Position numbers and translations under genes: made by a program. Shown in pieces: positions 1 through 8,648 of a DNA stretch of 64,000 bases (within the stretch, counting starts at the first letter, position 1; every line of letters begins with the position of its first letter). Origin of the DNA: Actinomadura sp. NAK00032 (lineage in GTDB: Bacteria; Actinomycetota; Actinomycetes; Streptosporangiales; Streptosporangiaceae); the NCBI RefSeq assembly GCF_013364275.1, contig NZ_CP054932.1, positions 62,001 through 126,000 on the forward strand, given 5' to 3'. Below the pieces are notes generated by a model. The model saw only the letters and a program-made list of their open reading frames with translations. It had not been told where the DNA came from and searched no databases.

Positions 1-317
1 TTGTAGGCCCGCTCGATCCCGTTGGCGCCGCCGTTGAAGTACCCGGTGATCGGCGCGAACACCGGCCCGTCCTTGTAGGTCCGGCCGTACTTCGGGTTGT
101 CCTTCCCGGTCTCCTTGGACGTCACCAGCACCTCGCCGCCCGCGGAGATCTCGCCGCGCGGCGAGTTGAACACGTCCGCGAACCGCCGGCTGTTGCGGTC
201 GTCGGTGCGCAGGTCCTCCGCCTGGCTGCCCTGGACGTAGTTGACCTGCGCCATCAGCCCGAAGAACAGCAGCATCGCGAAGATCGCCACCCGCCGAACC
301 GGCTTGTCCATGTTCAT
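1..317 (-). CDS. pbpA: Penicillin-binding protein PbpA, N-terminal part (runs off the window)
   Basis: Class B penicillin-binding protein (transpeptidase that cross-links peptidoglycan), cut by the left window edge so only about 105 residues are visible. The start chosen is the ATG at 317 (MNMDKPVRR...), with a second in-frame ATG at 311. A single membrane anchor (about residues 9-28) is followed by the family's SPRGEI motif of the pedestal domain at the expected place. The catalytic transpeptidase domain lies outside the window. It starts 10 bp after the rodA stop, so it is co-transcribed with the FtsW/RodA partner, the usual actinobacterial arrangement. pknA/pknB would be expected further left, but that is not visible. 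Confidence 0.9.
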   Translation of the reverse strand, partial: MNMDKPVRRVAIFAMLLFFGLMAQVNYVQGSQAEDLRTDDRNSRRFADVFNSPRGEISAGGEVLVTSKETGKDNPKYGRTYKDGPVFAPITGYFNGGANGIERAY

Positions 318-327
318 AGGGGGGAAG

Positions 328-1914
328 TCACCTCGTGCTCACGATCTGGGTCATGCCCTCGTCCTGGATCGCCTGGGGGGCCGGCTTGCGCGCGTCATGG
401 CTCATCCGCACCAGGATCGCGATCAGGATCCAGTTGGCCATCAGCGACGAACCGCCCTGCGACAGGAACGGCGTCGTGAGACCGGTCAGCGGGATGAGCC
501 GGGTGACCCCGCCCACGATCACGAAGACCTGGAGGGCCAGCACGAACGACACACCGCCCGCGAACAGCTTCAGGAACGGGTCCCGCGCCGCCACGGCCGT
601 CTTCATCCCGCGCTGCACGATCAACGCGTAGATCAGCAGGATCACCATCAGCCCGGTCAGCCCGAGCTCCTCGCCGAGCGAGTCGAAGATGAAGTCGCTG
701 AACGACAGCGGCGTCCGCCACGGCTCGCCCTGGCCGAGCCCGGTGCCGAGCACGCCGCCCTGCCCGAGCGCGAACAGCCCCTTCATCAGCTGCGCGCTGT
801 CGGAGTACTCGCCGCCGAGCTTCGCGCAGGCCGTGAAGCCCGGCGAGATCACGCCCTCGACGTCGTTCTGCTTGTAGATCTCGGTGTCGGGGTTGACGGG
901 GACGACCTTGCCGCTCTCCAGCAGGCAGCCGCCGTCGAAGTACGGCTTCGGGTTCTGCCAGATGTCGATCCGCTGGTTCACGTGGCCCATGAACGGCAGC
1001 AGCGTCGCGACGAACACGCCCACGGCGAGCAGCCCGACACCGATCACGACCCAGGAGACCCGCTGCGTCGCGATGTAGAGCATCGACACGAACAGGCCGA
1101 AGAACAGCAGCGCGGTACCGAGGTCCTTCTGCAGGAAGAGCACGCCCAGGCAGAAGAACCAGATCACCATGATCGGGCCGAGGTCGCGGCCCCGCGGCAG
1201 GCTGACCGGGCCCACCTTCTTGCCGATCAGCGACATCGCCTGCCGCTTGTTCACCAGGTACCCGGCGAAGAACACGACCAGCAGCAGCTTCGCGAACTCG
1301 CCCGGCTGCACCGAGAACGGACCCAGATGGATCCACACCCGGGCGCCGTTGATCTCCGCGCCGATGCCCGGGACGATCGGCAGCAGCAGCAGGATCACGG
1401 CGGTGAGGCCGATCAGGTACGTGTAGCGCTGCGCCGTCTTCGGGGTGAACGACAGTGGCGCGTCCGTCTTGTCGGTGTCCCGCATGATCAGGACGGCGGC
1501 GACGAACAGCCCGATGCCGACGAACGTCCACATCAGCTGGCTGGGGGCGTCCGCGGCGTCCGGGATGAGCTTCTTGCCGGCCAGCGCCGCGGCCTTGCGG
1601 TCGGCGCTGGTGTCCAGGTCGAGCCGGTAGATCATCGTCAGCCCGATGCCGTTCAGCGCCACCGCCAGCGGCAGCAGCAGCGGATCGGCGTACGGGGTGA
1701 ACTTCGCCTGCATGAAGTAGGCGACGAGCGCGAACACCGCGAGGCCGCCGCCGTACACGAACAGCCCCGCGGGGATGCTGCCGTCACGGGCCAGCCCGAC
1801 CTCCGCGAACGCCGACAGCGTCATCACCATCGCGAAGACCAGCAGGGCGAGCGAGGCGGCGTTGCGCCGCTGGTACGGCAGCCGCGCCCGGATCTGCTCC
1901 CCGATCGACTGCAT
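328..1914 (-). CDS. rodA: FtsW/RodA/SpoVE-family peptidoglycan glycosyltransferase
   Basis: A 528-residue polytopic membrane protein with about ten to twelve hydrophobic segments, the normal topology for SEDS glycosyltransferases that polymerise lipid II. The family signature near the C-terminus is present (TTPFLSQGGSS), as is the conserved LPFMGHVNQRID region before a large extracellular loop containing several charged residues. It directly abuts the stop of pstP upstream and precedes pbpA, its cognate class B PBP, so the pair is likely the cell-elongation or septal synthase. In mycobacteria this locus is called rodA (Rv0017c). Regulation through FhaB/FipA phosphorylation is known in that genus and is only inferred here. 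Confidence 0.93.
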   Translation of the reverse strand: MQSIGEQIRARLPYQRRNAASLALLVFAMVMTLSAFAEVGLARDGSIPAGLFVYGGGLAVFALVAYFMQAKFTPYADPLLLPLAVALNGIGLTMIYRLDLDTSADRKAAALAGKKLIPDAADAPSQLMWTFVGIGLFVAAVLIMRDTDKTDAPLSFTPKTAQRYTYLIGLTAVILLLLPIVPGIGAEINGARVWIHLGPFSVQPGEFAKLLLVVFFAGYLVNKRQAMSLIGKKVGPVSLPRGRDLGPIMVIWFFCLGVLFLQKDLGTALLFFGLFVSMLYIATQRVSWVVIGVGLLAVGVFVATLLPFMGHVNQRIDIWQNPKPYFDGGCLLESGKVVPVNPDTEIYKQNDVEGVISPGFTACAKLGGEYSDSAQLMKGLFALGQGGVLGTGLGQGEPWRTPLSFSDFIFDSLGEELGLTGLMVILLIYALIVQRGMKTAVAARDPFLKLFAGGVSFVLALQVFVIVGGVTRLIPLTGLTTPFLSQGGSSLMANWILIAILVRMSHDARKPAPQAIQDEGMTQIVSTR

Positions 1915-3495
1915 CTACGAGCTCCCCCCGCTGGAGGGACAGTCCTTCGGCTTGCCCGCCGCGTTGTCGACGCACTGGTCGCGCCGCTTCTGCAGGGTCT
2001 GCAGCGCGCTCTGCGCCGCGGCCCTGCCGATCACCGGCGGGGTGCCCTTGGTGATCTCCGTGGCGTCCGACCTGGGCAGCTCGCTCAGCAGGACATCGCT
2101 GGTGACGATCTTCGTCTCCTTGCAGTTCTGCTGGGTCGCGCCCCGCACGATCGCGACCTTGCCGCCGGCCTCGATGAGGGAGTACTTGCAGACCGTGTCG
2201 GTCAGCTTCTTCCAGTCCTTCGGGCCGTCCACGGTGTAGGTCGACTTGACCCGCTGCTGGGCGTCCTCCGGCAGATCGCTCACCTGGATCTTCGGCTCCG
2301 GCTGCTTGGAGGCCGGCCGTGACAGGTCGATGCCCGGCACCTCCTGCGGCGTACCCCGGTACAGGACGACGTTGTCGCCGCTCGCACCGATGTAGTAGCC
2401 GTTCCGGACGTTCTGCAGCAGCACGAAGCCGCCCGCCACCACGCCCACCACGACCACGCCGGCGACGACGATCAGCCACGTCCAGCGGCGGACGCCGCCG
2501 CGGCGCGGCCGCTCCATCGGCGCCTGCTGGATCGTGCCCGGCGCGGGCGGGCCGCCCATCGGGTCGCCCATCGGCGCGGGCGCCGGCGGAGGAGGCCGCT
2601 CGTCCACCGCCACCGGCGGCTGCGGCCGCGTGTCGCGCAACTGCGCCGCGCGGCCCGCCGGGGTGTCGGCCACCGTCGTGTTCGCGCCCGGGCCGCCGCC
2701 CGGCGGCTCCGGCGGCGACGCGTTCGCCGCCGCCCCCACCGCGTGGCCGGGGCCGCCCGTCGGGGGCTGGCGCTCCAGGTCCACCACGTCGGCGACGACG
2801 CAGGTGATGTTGTCGGGGCCGCCGCCCCGGTTCGCCAGGTCGATCAGCTGCCGGACGGCCTGCTCCGGGTCGTCCACGTCCGTCAGCACCTGGAAGATCG
2901 TCTCCGCCGTGACGACGCCCGACAGGCCGTCCGAGCACAGCAGGTACCGGTCGCCGACCACGGCCTCGCGCAGCGACAGGTCGGGATCGACCTCGCCGCG
3001 CCCGTCCAGCGCGCGCAGCAGCAGCGACCGCTGCGGGTGCGACGCCGCCTCGTCCGGGCTGATGCGGCCCTCGTCCACCAGCGACTGGACGAGCGTGTGG
3101 TCGTGCGTGATCTGGAACAGGCTGCCGTCGCGCAGCAGGTAGGCGCGGGAGTCACCGATGTGGACCAGCGCGATCTGGTTGCCCGCCCACAGCATCGCCG
3201 TCAGCGTCGTCCCCATGCCCTGGAGGGCCGGGTCGGACTCGACGATGCGGTGCAGGTTGTCGTTGGCCGTCTTGACCGTGTGCTCCAGCGCGGCCAGCAG
3301 CTCGGTCGCCGGCAGGTTCTTGTCGAGCGCGCGGAGCGCCTCGATCGCCGCGGCGCTGGCGATCTCGCCGCCGACGTGGCCGCCCATGCCGTCGGCCACC
3401 GCCAGCAGGTGCGCGCCCGCGTACGCCGAGTCCTCGTTGCCCTCGCGCAGCATGCCGACGTCGGAGCGCGCGGCGTAGCGGATTCCCAGAGTCAT
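1915..3495 (-). CDS. pstP: PP2C-family Ser/Thr phosphatase with membrane anchor (PstP)
   Basis: Metal-dependent Ser/Thr phosphatase of 526 residues that reverses Hanks-kinase phosphorylation. PP2C domain about residues 4-240, with metal-binding motifs VADGMGGH (about 33-40), HIGDSRAY, CSDGLSG and GGGPDNIT. A proline/glycine-rich juxtamembrane linker (about 240-335) leads to one transmembrane helix (about 339-361) and an extracellular domain of about 160 residues. An upstream extension is open in frame, but the ATG at 3495 is preferred because it overlaps the fhaB stop as ATGA and gives the canonical MTLGIRYAARSDVG start. It sits between fhaB and rodA, matching the mycobacterial/streptomycete order. 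Confidence 0.94.
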   Translation of the reverse strand: MTLGIRYAARSDVGMLREGNEDSAYAGAHLLAVADGMGGHVGGEIASAAAIEALRALDKNLPATELLAALEHTVKTANDNLHRIVESDPALQGMGTTLTAMLWAGNQIALVHIGDSRAYLLRDGSLFQITHDHTLVQSLVDEGRISPDEAASHPQRSLLLRALDGRGEVDPDLSLREAVVGDRYLLCSDGLSGVVTAETIFQVLTDVDDPEQAVRQLIDLANRGGGPDNITCVVADVVDLERQPPTGGPGHAVGAAANASPPEPPGGGPGANTTVADTPAGRAAQLRDTRPQPPVAVDERPPPPAPAPMGDPMGGPPAPGTIQQAPMERPRRGGVRRWTWLIVVAGVVVVGVVAGGFVLLQNVRNGYYIGASGDNVVLYRGTPQEVPGIDLSRPASKQPEPKIQVSDLPEDAQQRVKSTYTVDGPKDWKKLTDTVCKYSLIEAGGKVAIVRGATQQNCKETKIVTSDVLLSELPRSDATEITKGTPPVIGRAAAQSALQTLQKRRDQCVDNAAGKPKDCPSSGGSS

Positions 3496-3983
3496 TTGCG
3501 CAGCTCGATCACGGTCTTGCCGATACGGACCGGAACGCCGGGCGGCACCGGCATCGGCCGGCTCACCTTCGTGCGTCCGAGATATGTCCCATTGGTCGAG
3601 CCGAGATCTTCCACGATCCACTGACCGTCCTGCGCGAAAAGTCGGGCATGCCGGCTCGAAGCGTAGTCGTCGGTCACGACCAGAGTGGCGTCATTCGCCC
3701 GGCCGATGGTGATGGGGACCCCGGTGAGGTCGATGACGGTGCCGGCCCGCTCCCCCTGGACGACCACCAGCTTCGTCGGGGCGCCGTGCTGGGCGCTGCG
3801 CTGCTGCCGCGGCGGCTTCGGCGGCCGGGCGGACCTCGGGGGCTGGGACGGGCGCGCGGCCGCCTTCGACGCGGCCTTCGAGCCGAACAGGTCGGCCCTG
3901 ATCACACCGACGGCCGCGATGACGAACAGCCACAGCACCGCGAGGAACGCCAGCTTGATCAGCGTGAGGGTGAATGGGGACAT
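3492..3983 (-). CDS. fhaB: FHA-domain protein FhaB (FipA-like)
   Basis: A 163-residue protein with an N-terminal transmembrane helix (about residues 7-29), a basic, proline-rich linker, and a C-terminal forkhead-associated domain (about 70-160). FHA phosphothreonine-binding residues are visible: GRANDA, SSRHA and DLGSTNGT. In mycobacteria the orthologue is recruited to division sites and binds phosphorylated partners. It overlaps the pstP start by four bases and follows fhaA after an 11-bp gap, so it lies in the same operon. Confidence 0.92.
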   Translation of the reverse strand: MSPFTLTLIKLAFLAVLWLFVIAAVGVIRADLFGSKAASKAAARPSQPPRSARPPKPPRQQRSAQHGAPTKLVVVQGERAGTVIDLTGVPITIGRANDATLVVTDDYASSRHARLFAQDGQWIVEDLGSTNGTYLGRTKVSRPMPVPPGVPVRIGKTVIELRK

Positions 3984-3994
3984 CGGAGTCGGGG

Positions 3995-4750
3995 TTACTC
4001 CCTATCGCGGCGGAACACAAGGGTTGTCCGGCCCATCGTCACCCGGGAGCCGTCCACCAGCGTGACCCGCCGGATCGGCTGCCCGTTCACGAACGAGCCG
4101 TTGGTCGACCCTAGATCCACGAGAGCGATTTCGGGACCTTCTACGCGGATCTCGGCATGGTGCCGGGACACGCCCGGATCGACGAGTCGCAGGTCGCAGT
4201 CAGTGCCGCGACCCAGCAGAGTGACAGGCGTATTGATCTCATAGGTGCGCTGCGTCGTGTCCGAGCCCTCCACGGCCGTCGTCACCAGCAGCCGCGGATG
4301 CCCCCCGAAGACACCGCCCCGGCCGCCCTGCGGCACATCGCTCACCGGCCGGCGGATCTCCCCGCCCTCCACCGTCGAGCCCCGGATCACCCCCGACCGG
4401 ATCCGGAACATTCCCGTGGCCAGATCGCCCGCATTCTCGAACCGGACCCGCACCGGCCCCACGAAGGAGTACCCCTGCTCCTTCGCGTACTCCCGCGCGA
4501 GGTTCGCCAGCTCCTGGCTCAGGCTGTCGGCGTACACCTGCAGCCGCTGCCCGTCCTGCTGAGAGATCTCCACGACGAAGTCGTTCGGCACGAGGGTGCG
4601 GCCCTGCGCCACGATCGCAGCCCTGTCGTCCATCTCGCGCTGCACAGCACTGGCCACCTCGACCGGCTGCAGCTCCGACTTGAACGCACGGGCGAAGGCC
4701 CCTTCGACCATGCCCTCCAGCCGTCGCTCGAAGCGCTGAATGACGCCCAC
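3995..4750 (-). CDS. fhaA: DUF3662/FHA-domain protein FhaA
   Basis: A 251-residue cytosolic protein with an N-terminal DUF3662 domain (about 1-125, starting MGVIQRFERRLEGMVEGAF) and a C-terminal FHA domain (about 160-250) showing LLGRG, SRHHAEI and DLGSTNGSF. In mycobacteria FhaA binds the phosphorylated pseudokinase domain of MviN/MurJ and regulates lipid II flipping; the same role here is inference. Two GTG starts are possible (4756 and 4750). The 4750 start is preferred because GGAGG sits five bases before it and the protein then begins like its relatives. It is the first gene of the leftward operon, and the promoter should lie between here and the tRNA. Confidence 0.9.
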   Translation of the reverse strand: MGVIQRFERRLEGMVEGAFARAFKSELQPVEVASAVQREMDDRAAIVAQGRTLVPNDFVVEISQQDGQRLQVYADSLSQELANLAREYAKEQGYSFVGPVRVRFENAGDLATGMFRIRSGVIRGSTVEGGEIRRPVSDVPQGGRGGVFGGHPRLLVTTAVEGSDTTQRTYEINTPVTLLGRGTDCDLRLVDPGVSRHHAEIRVEGPEIALVDLGSTNGSFVNGQPIRRVTLVDGSRVTMGRTTLVFRRDRE

Positions 4751-4878
4751 GGGCACCTCCCTTCCCCACTGGTAGACGATCGTATCGGTGCGAAGGTTCG
4801 CTAGGAGTATCTGGATACCTAACCACTGCCAGGCACGTGCTAGCCTTTTCAGGCACCCGGAAACGGGGCGGCACCCAC

Positions 4879-4961
4879 GGGCGGGTGGCGGAACGGCAGA
4901 CGCGCACGGTTCAGGTCCGTGTGTCCGAAAGGATGTGAGGGTTCAAATCCCTCCTCGCCCA
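4879..4961 (+). tRNA. tRNA-Leu (anticodon CAG)
   Basis: A class II tRNA folds cleanly. The acceptor stem GGGCGGG pairs with CTCGCCC (one G-T pair), followed by discriminator A at 4961. The anticodon stem CACGG/CCGTG holds loop TTCAGGT with anticodon CAG. A long variable arm (GTGTCC GAAA GGATGT region) identifies leucine. The T-arm is GAGGG TTCAAAT CCCTC. CCA is not encoded. The accessory island starts only about 190 bp beyond its 3' end, a common place for integration, although I found no direct duplicate of the tRNA 3' end in the window. Confidence 0.95.
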
Positions 4962-5004
4962 CGAAGGGGTACAGACGAAAGTCGTAGCCCCACAGTGACG
5001 AAAC

Positions 5005-5032
5005 GACCCCGGAGCAGGCAAGCTCCGGGGTC
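5005..5032 (+). terminator. Intrinsic terminator downstream of tRNA-Leu
   Basis: A perfect 11-bp stem (GACCCCGGAGC / GCTCCGGGGTC) with a six-base loop, flanked by further complementary ACGA...TCGT bases, followed by a T-containing run (TCTTCGTCGTT). It lies 43 bp after the tRNA. Confidence 0.75.
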
Positions 5033-5154
5033 TTCGTCGTTACGGAGGCCAGTCTCCTGTGACCGCAGGGACCGAAGGGGCGGACGCGCAGCAGAGCACC
5101 CCGGCCCTCGGGTCCGGTTTGTGGTGGTGTGCCGACGTCGTGGGCGCCGACGGC

Positions 5155-6972
5155 TCAGGCTGCCGGCGGGGTGATGTGCCCGGTGGGCGTCCAGCTGCCG
5201 CGTGGCTTGCGTGTCTTGTGCCGAGCGCGGCGGTGGGGTTTCCCGTCGGGGCCGGGGAGCGTGGCGAGCCAGGCGTTGATCTTGCGTTCGTTGACATGTG
5301 CCAGTTGGAAGGCCAGCAGGAGGGTTTGGGCGGCGATACCGCGGATACGGCGGTTGCCGCCGTGCTCGATGCCTTCGTAGGCGTCGGCCTTGGCATAGCC
5401 GTTCATGCCTTCGACTGTGTTGCGGAGCCGCCCGTAGATGTCTTGCCATTCCGGGCTGCCGTAGGGACGTGGCTGCCAGTGCTTGGCGCCGTCCTCGATG
5501 TTGACGCTGATGCTGGTCTGCTCGCAGATCTTGGGCGGGCCAACGGGGCTGGGGAAGGGGTCGACCTCGCGCAGGCTGGGGTTGGTGCCGAGGCTGTCTT
5601 GCTTGAGCGGGCATTGGACACGGCCGGCTGTTGCGGGGCACATGTACCGCTGTCGGCCGTTGTCGTTGGGCTTGCCCTTGGGGGCCAGGGCGAACTGGGT
5701 CCGTGCGTCGATACGGGCACGCCAGGTTTCCTGGTCGATCGCTTTGGGGTCGTCGGGGTTGCGGCGGTGGTCGATGGTGGCGTCGACGAGGTTGGTGGGC
5801 ATCGAGGGGCAGTACCAGGTTCCTTCGATCTGGTTGGCGCCGTGGATGCTGTCGATCTTTCCGAGTTGGTCGATGCGGTAGTCGTAGGTGGGGCGGTAGC
5901 CGAGCTTGCGCAGAGGGACCTGCCAGTCCTCGGGCTTGGAGTTGTTGTAGGCGGCGTCGGCGGCGAGGTCTCCAGCGGGGTGCCCGCGGCGCCGGATGTC
6001 TTCGAGAACCGCGATGCCGTTGGGACCGGGACTGTGCCCGGGTTTATCGAGGATGAAGCCCACGGTGAGTGCGGGAAGCACTTCGGGGTCACCGCATCCG
6101 CCTGGCATGGGTCGCGGGTCACGGTGGGGATTGCGAGCGACGGCCAAAGTGGCGTCGTAACCCCACAGTGTTTTGCTCGTGGTCCGGCGGCGGCCGCGCG
6201 GTCGCGGCGCCGATGGCGTCAGGTCGGGGTCGCGGTGGTCGCCCTCACGGACGTAGTAGCCGGCGTCGGGGTCGGTGGAGGTGTAGTCCCTCTTGGCCGA
6301 CACACCGCGGGCGAAGGTTTCGATCGGGGTCGCGTCCACGCCGACCGATCCGTCCCACAGAGTCGTCAGGTGCTGCTCGACGGAGGCCAGCGAAGCCTGC
6401 ACGACGCGGTTGCTGATGCGGGTGAGGGCCTCCCGGTGCTCCTGCAGCAGTTCGGGGTCGGCGCCGGCGAAGTAGGCCTTGACCTGGTTGAGAGTCAGGC
6501 GTTTGTTCTTGGGCAGTGGAGAGGGGTCCAGAGCTCTGACGATGGCACCGAACAGGCGACGGACAACCGCGTAGGCGGCCTCGAAACCGGTGATGTTGTC
6601 GGGCCGCTCGGGCACTTTGAAGCGGTGTCGCCAGTCCTCTGGGATCGCCCAGTGCAGGATGTCGGTGACCTGGTTGAAGAACACGGCACCGTTGCCGTTG
6701 CGGCGCGAGCACAGCGTCATGCCGACCAGCAGGCCCTGAACGGTACAGAGCCGGGGCCGCCCGGTCGTCTTGGCGATCATGGCTTGGAGTTCGTCGGCGA
6801 TGCCGCACTTCTCGACGAACTCAGCAGCGCGGCGGACCCGCAGATCGCTGAATTGGACGCGGTCTTCCCGGATGATGCCCCACCCGTGGTCTCGTGCTGC
6901 ATGCGCGGCGTCGCCCGGTTCATCGGGTTCGCTGCCCACGGGGCTGGGTGTGGGGCCGATGGTGTCGGTCAC
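5155..6972 (-). CDS. DDE (IS4/IS1182-like) transposase-like protein
   Basis: A 605-residue protein that reads as an RNase-H-fold DDE transposase. Candidate catalytic residues are D213 (VGVDATP), D339 (LAADAAYNN) and E521. The C-terminal box R517-x3-E521-x6-K528 matches the R-E-K part of the IS4-group YREK signature. The long insertion between the second D and the E contains cysteines (YC, YMC, VQC, KIC) that could bind zinc. The start is GTG at 6972. The preceding gene stops two bases upstream (TAA-CA-GTG), so the two are translationally coupled. I saw no flanking terminal inverted repeats or target duplication. It may act with the recombinase-like neighbour rather than as a simple insertion sequence. 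Confidence 0.75.
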   Translation of the reverse strand: MTDTIGPTPSPVGSEPDEPGDAAHAARDHGWGIIREDRVQFSDLRVRRAAEFVEKCGIADELQAMIAKTTGRPRLCTVQGLLVGMTLCSRRNGNGAVFFNQVTDILHWAIPEDWRHRFKVPERPDNITGFEAAYAVVRRLFGAIVRALDPSPLPKNKRLTLNQVKAYFAGADPELLQEHREALTRISNRVVQASLASVEQHLTTLWDGSVGVDATPIETFARGVSAKRDYTSTDPDAGYYVREGDHRDPDLTPSAPRPRGRRRTTSKTLWGYDATLAVARNPHRDPRPMPGGCGDPEVLPALTVGFILDKPGHSPGPNGIAVLEDIRRRGHPAGDLAADAAYNNSKPEDWQVPLRKLGYRPTYDYRIDQLGKIDSIHGANQIEGTWYCPSMPTNLVDATIDHRRNPDDPKAIDQETWRARIDARTQFALAPKGKPNDNGRQRYMCPATAGRVQCPLKQDSLGTNPSLREVDPFPSPVGPPKICEQTSISVNIEDGAKHWQPRPYGSPEWQDIYGRLRNTVEGMNGYAKADAYEGIEHGGNRRIRGIAAQTLLLAFQLAHVNERKINAWLATLPGPDGKPHRRARHKTRKPRGSWTPTGHITPPAA

Positions 6973-6974
6973 TG

Positions 6975-8033
6975 TTACGGCTCCAGGCCCCGTAGTTGCC
7001 GCTCCGCCTCTGCAGGGTCGGTGCGGGCGGTGAAAGGCAGCAACGCTGACAGCATCTCCAGAGAGCCGCCGGCGGCACTGGCGATGACATCGAATCTGAC
7101 CCGGCTATCGATCAGGTCGACCAGCCAGGTGGCGCGCAGCCGAACGGGCTTGACCGGAGGCGCGTCGGGGGCTTTGCGGGCGCGGGACACAAGACTGCTG
7201 ACCAGGCTGGTCTTGCGGTGCTCCACGGTCGGCAGGAACAGCCAGGTCGGCTGCCCCGACAGGTCGGCAGCCAGCTCGGCGAGCGGAGCCTCCCACACTC
7301 GGCGGCACTTCACGTCCCGCTGGTGGAGTCCGCGGACCCGCACGGTGACGCCGCCGTTGCTCATCACGTGTACGTCGTGCGCCCGCACTCGGCAGATCTC
7401 CGCTGCCTCTAGGCCGCAGCCCAGCCCGAGGCAGAGCAGGACCTTGCAGGCTGCCTCACGACGTCTGGTGGGCTGATTGTGTGCCCAGTACCACAGCTCC
7501 TTCTGCTCGACCGTCGTGTAGGGCCGGTAAAGGTTGGAGTCCGAGAGCTTGATCAGTCTGCCGTTGCCGTCACCGATGGTGCCGGCGCGCAACTGCATCA
7601 GCCGCCGCCGGTAGCTGTCGCGGGTCGAGGTGGTGGCGCCGGGCAGGCCGTAGCGGATGAAGCGCTCGATCGTCTCGATCGACAGCCACTCGGCGGGGTT
7701 GGGCTTGGGGCGCGGGTCCGGCTGGTCCGATTGCGCGGTGTTGGCGCGCCTGGTGCCGCGTTTCGCTTGGTGGGCTCTGCGAGCCTGCGCGGCCTCTTGA
7801 GCTCGTCTGGTGTTCTCCGCCTCGACGAACATTGCCACCTTGCTCAAAGCGCCCATCAGCTCCGAGACCTTCTGGGCGTTCGGCGGCTCGCATGCGGCGA
7901 CCGTGGCGCCGACGGGTTCGGCGACCCGAGGCCACTCGGGGTTGTGCCCCGCAGGCTTGTAGGCGTTGATCTTCTGCCGCATCAGCAGATGCCAGGAGTA
8001 GACGCCCGGGGGCGGGAGCGCCTCCTCACTCAC
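6975..8033 (-). CDS. Degenerate tyrosine-recombinase/integrase-like protein (copy 1)
   Basis: 352 residues, GTG start. The C-terminal half resembles the phage-integrase catalytic fold. A helix reads LCLGLGCGLEAAEI, where active integrases have G-L-R-x-x-E, so the first catalytic arginine appears replaced. Further on, RLRATWLVDLI corresponds to the H-x-L-R-H-T box, keeping one arginine and no histidines. The N-terminal region (about 60-160) looks like a SAM-like/core-binding domain with a basic linker. It is upstream of and coupled to the DDE gene. A paralogue lies at 9614-10567 and a decayed copy at 31051-31368. Function is unknown; it could be a DNA-binding partner or a recombinase with altered chemistry. 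Confidence 0.6.
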   Translation of the reverse strand: MSEEALPPPGVYSWHLLMRQKINAYKPAGHNPEWPRVAEPVGATVAACEPPNAQKVSELMGALSKVAMFVEAENTRRAQEAAQARRAHQAKRGTRRANTAQSDQPDPRPKPNPAEWLSIETIERFIRYGLPGATTSTRDSYRRRLMQLRAGTIGDGNGRLIKLSDSNLYRPYTTVEQKELWYWAHNQPTRRREAACKVLLCLGLGCGLEAAEICRVRAHDVHVMSNGGVTVRVRGLHQRDVKCRRVWEAPLAELAADLSGQPTWLFLPTVEHRKTSLVSSLVSRARKAPDAPPVKPVRLRATWLVDLIDSRVRFDVIASAAGGSLEMLSALLPFTARTDPAEAERQLRGLEP

Positions 8034-8076
8034 AGGCGGACCCCGATCCGATCAAGGCACCGAAGGGAGCAGCGGC

Positions 8077-8418
8077 GTGGTACGTGATGACTCGCGTGCT
8101 CGGCGCCCCTGCGATTTCGTCGAGGCGGGCCGATGGCCGCACGCCGTGCTCGCCGAGCATCACGCAGCTGCGGTCGCCCAGTCGATCTCCCGGCGGCTCG
8201 CCGAGGCCATGCTGAAGCAGCGGGTGAGTGCTAACCGTCTGGCGAGCGCGAGCGGAGTGAACCGGCAGACGATCGCCAACGTACTGGCGGGGACGGTCTG
8301 GCCGGACCTCATGACGGTCGCCAATCTGGAGAAGAGCCTTGATTGGCGTCTTTGGCCGGTGCAGGGCGAGTTGCAGGCAGACGTGGGAGACCAGACCGAC
8401 CCGCACGACCAGGCCTAG
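8077..8418 (+). CDS. Small XRE-like helix-turn-helix protein
   Basis: 113 residues, GTG start with GGGAG upstream. Residues about 40-85 form a Cro/C1-type helix-turn-helix: AEAMLKQRVSANRLASASG followed by VNRQTIANVLAGTVWPDL and a third helix. It is divergent from the recombinase/transposase-like pair, with 43 bp between the starts, so it probably controls that pair and itself. No catalytic domain is visible. Confidence 0.7.
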   Translation: MVRDDSRARRPCDFVEAGRWPHAVLAEHHAAAVAQSISRRLAEAMLKQRVSANRLASASGVNRQTIANVLAGTVWPDLMTVANLEKSLDWRLWPVQGELQADVGDQTDPHDQA

Positions 8419-8648
8419 CAGAGCGAAGAGCATCGGGGCCTTTCCTGCCTCCTTCACGGGAGGCGGGCATGCAAAGGCCGACGGCAGGGCGAAATGCGCG
8501 AAACACGCCGCCGCACGAGTGTGCATGACGGTATGTTCGAAGGCGTGACGGTGCCGCCAGCAGATGGATGGGTTCGTCACCGGCCGTCGCCGAGTTGCGC
8601 CTCGGCGGCGGCCACTTGATTTGCGGCCGACGGGCCGCATGGTGCGGT

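Noticed and set aside
241..2322. Long plus-strand open frame across rodA
   Set aside because: Antisense shadow of rodA/pstP, rich in Arg/His/Gln, without family motifs.
4879..5155. att site duplication of the tRNA-Leu 3' end
   Set aside because: No second copy of the tRNA 3' end found in the window by eye.
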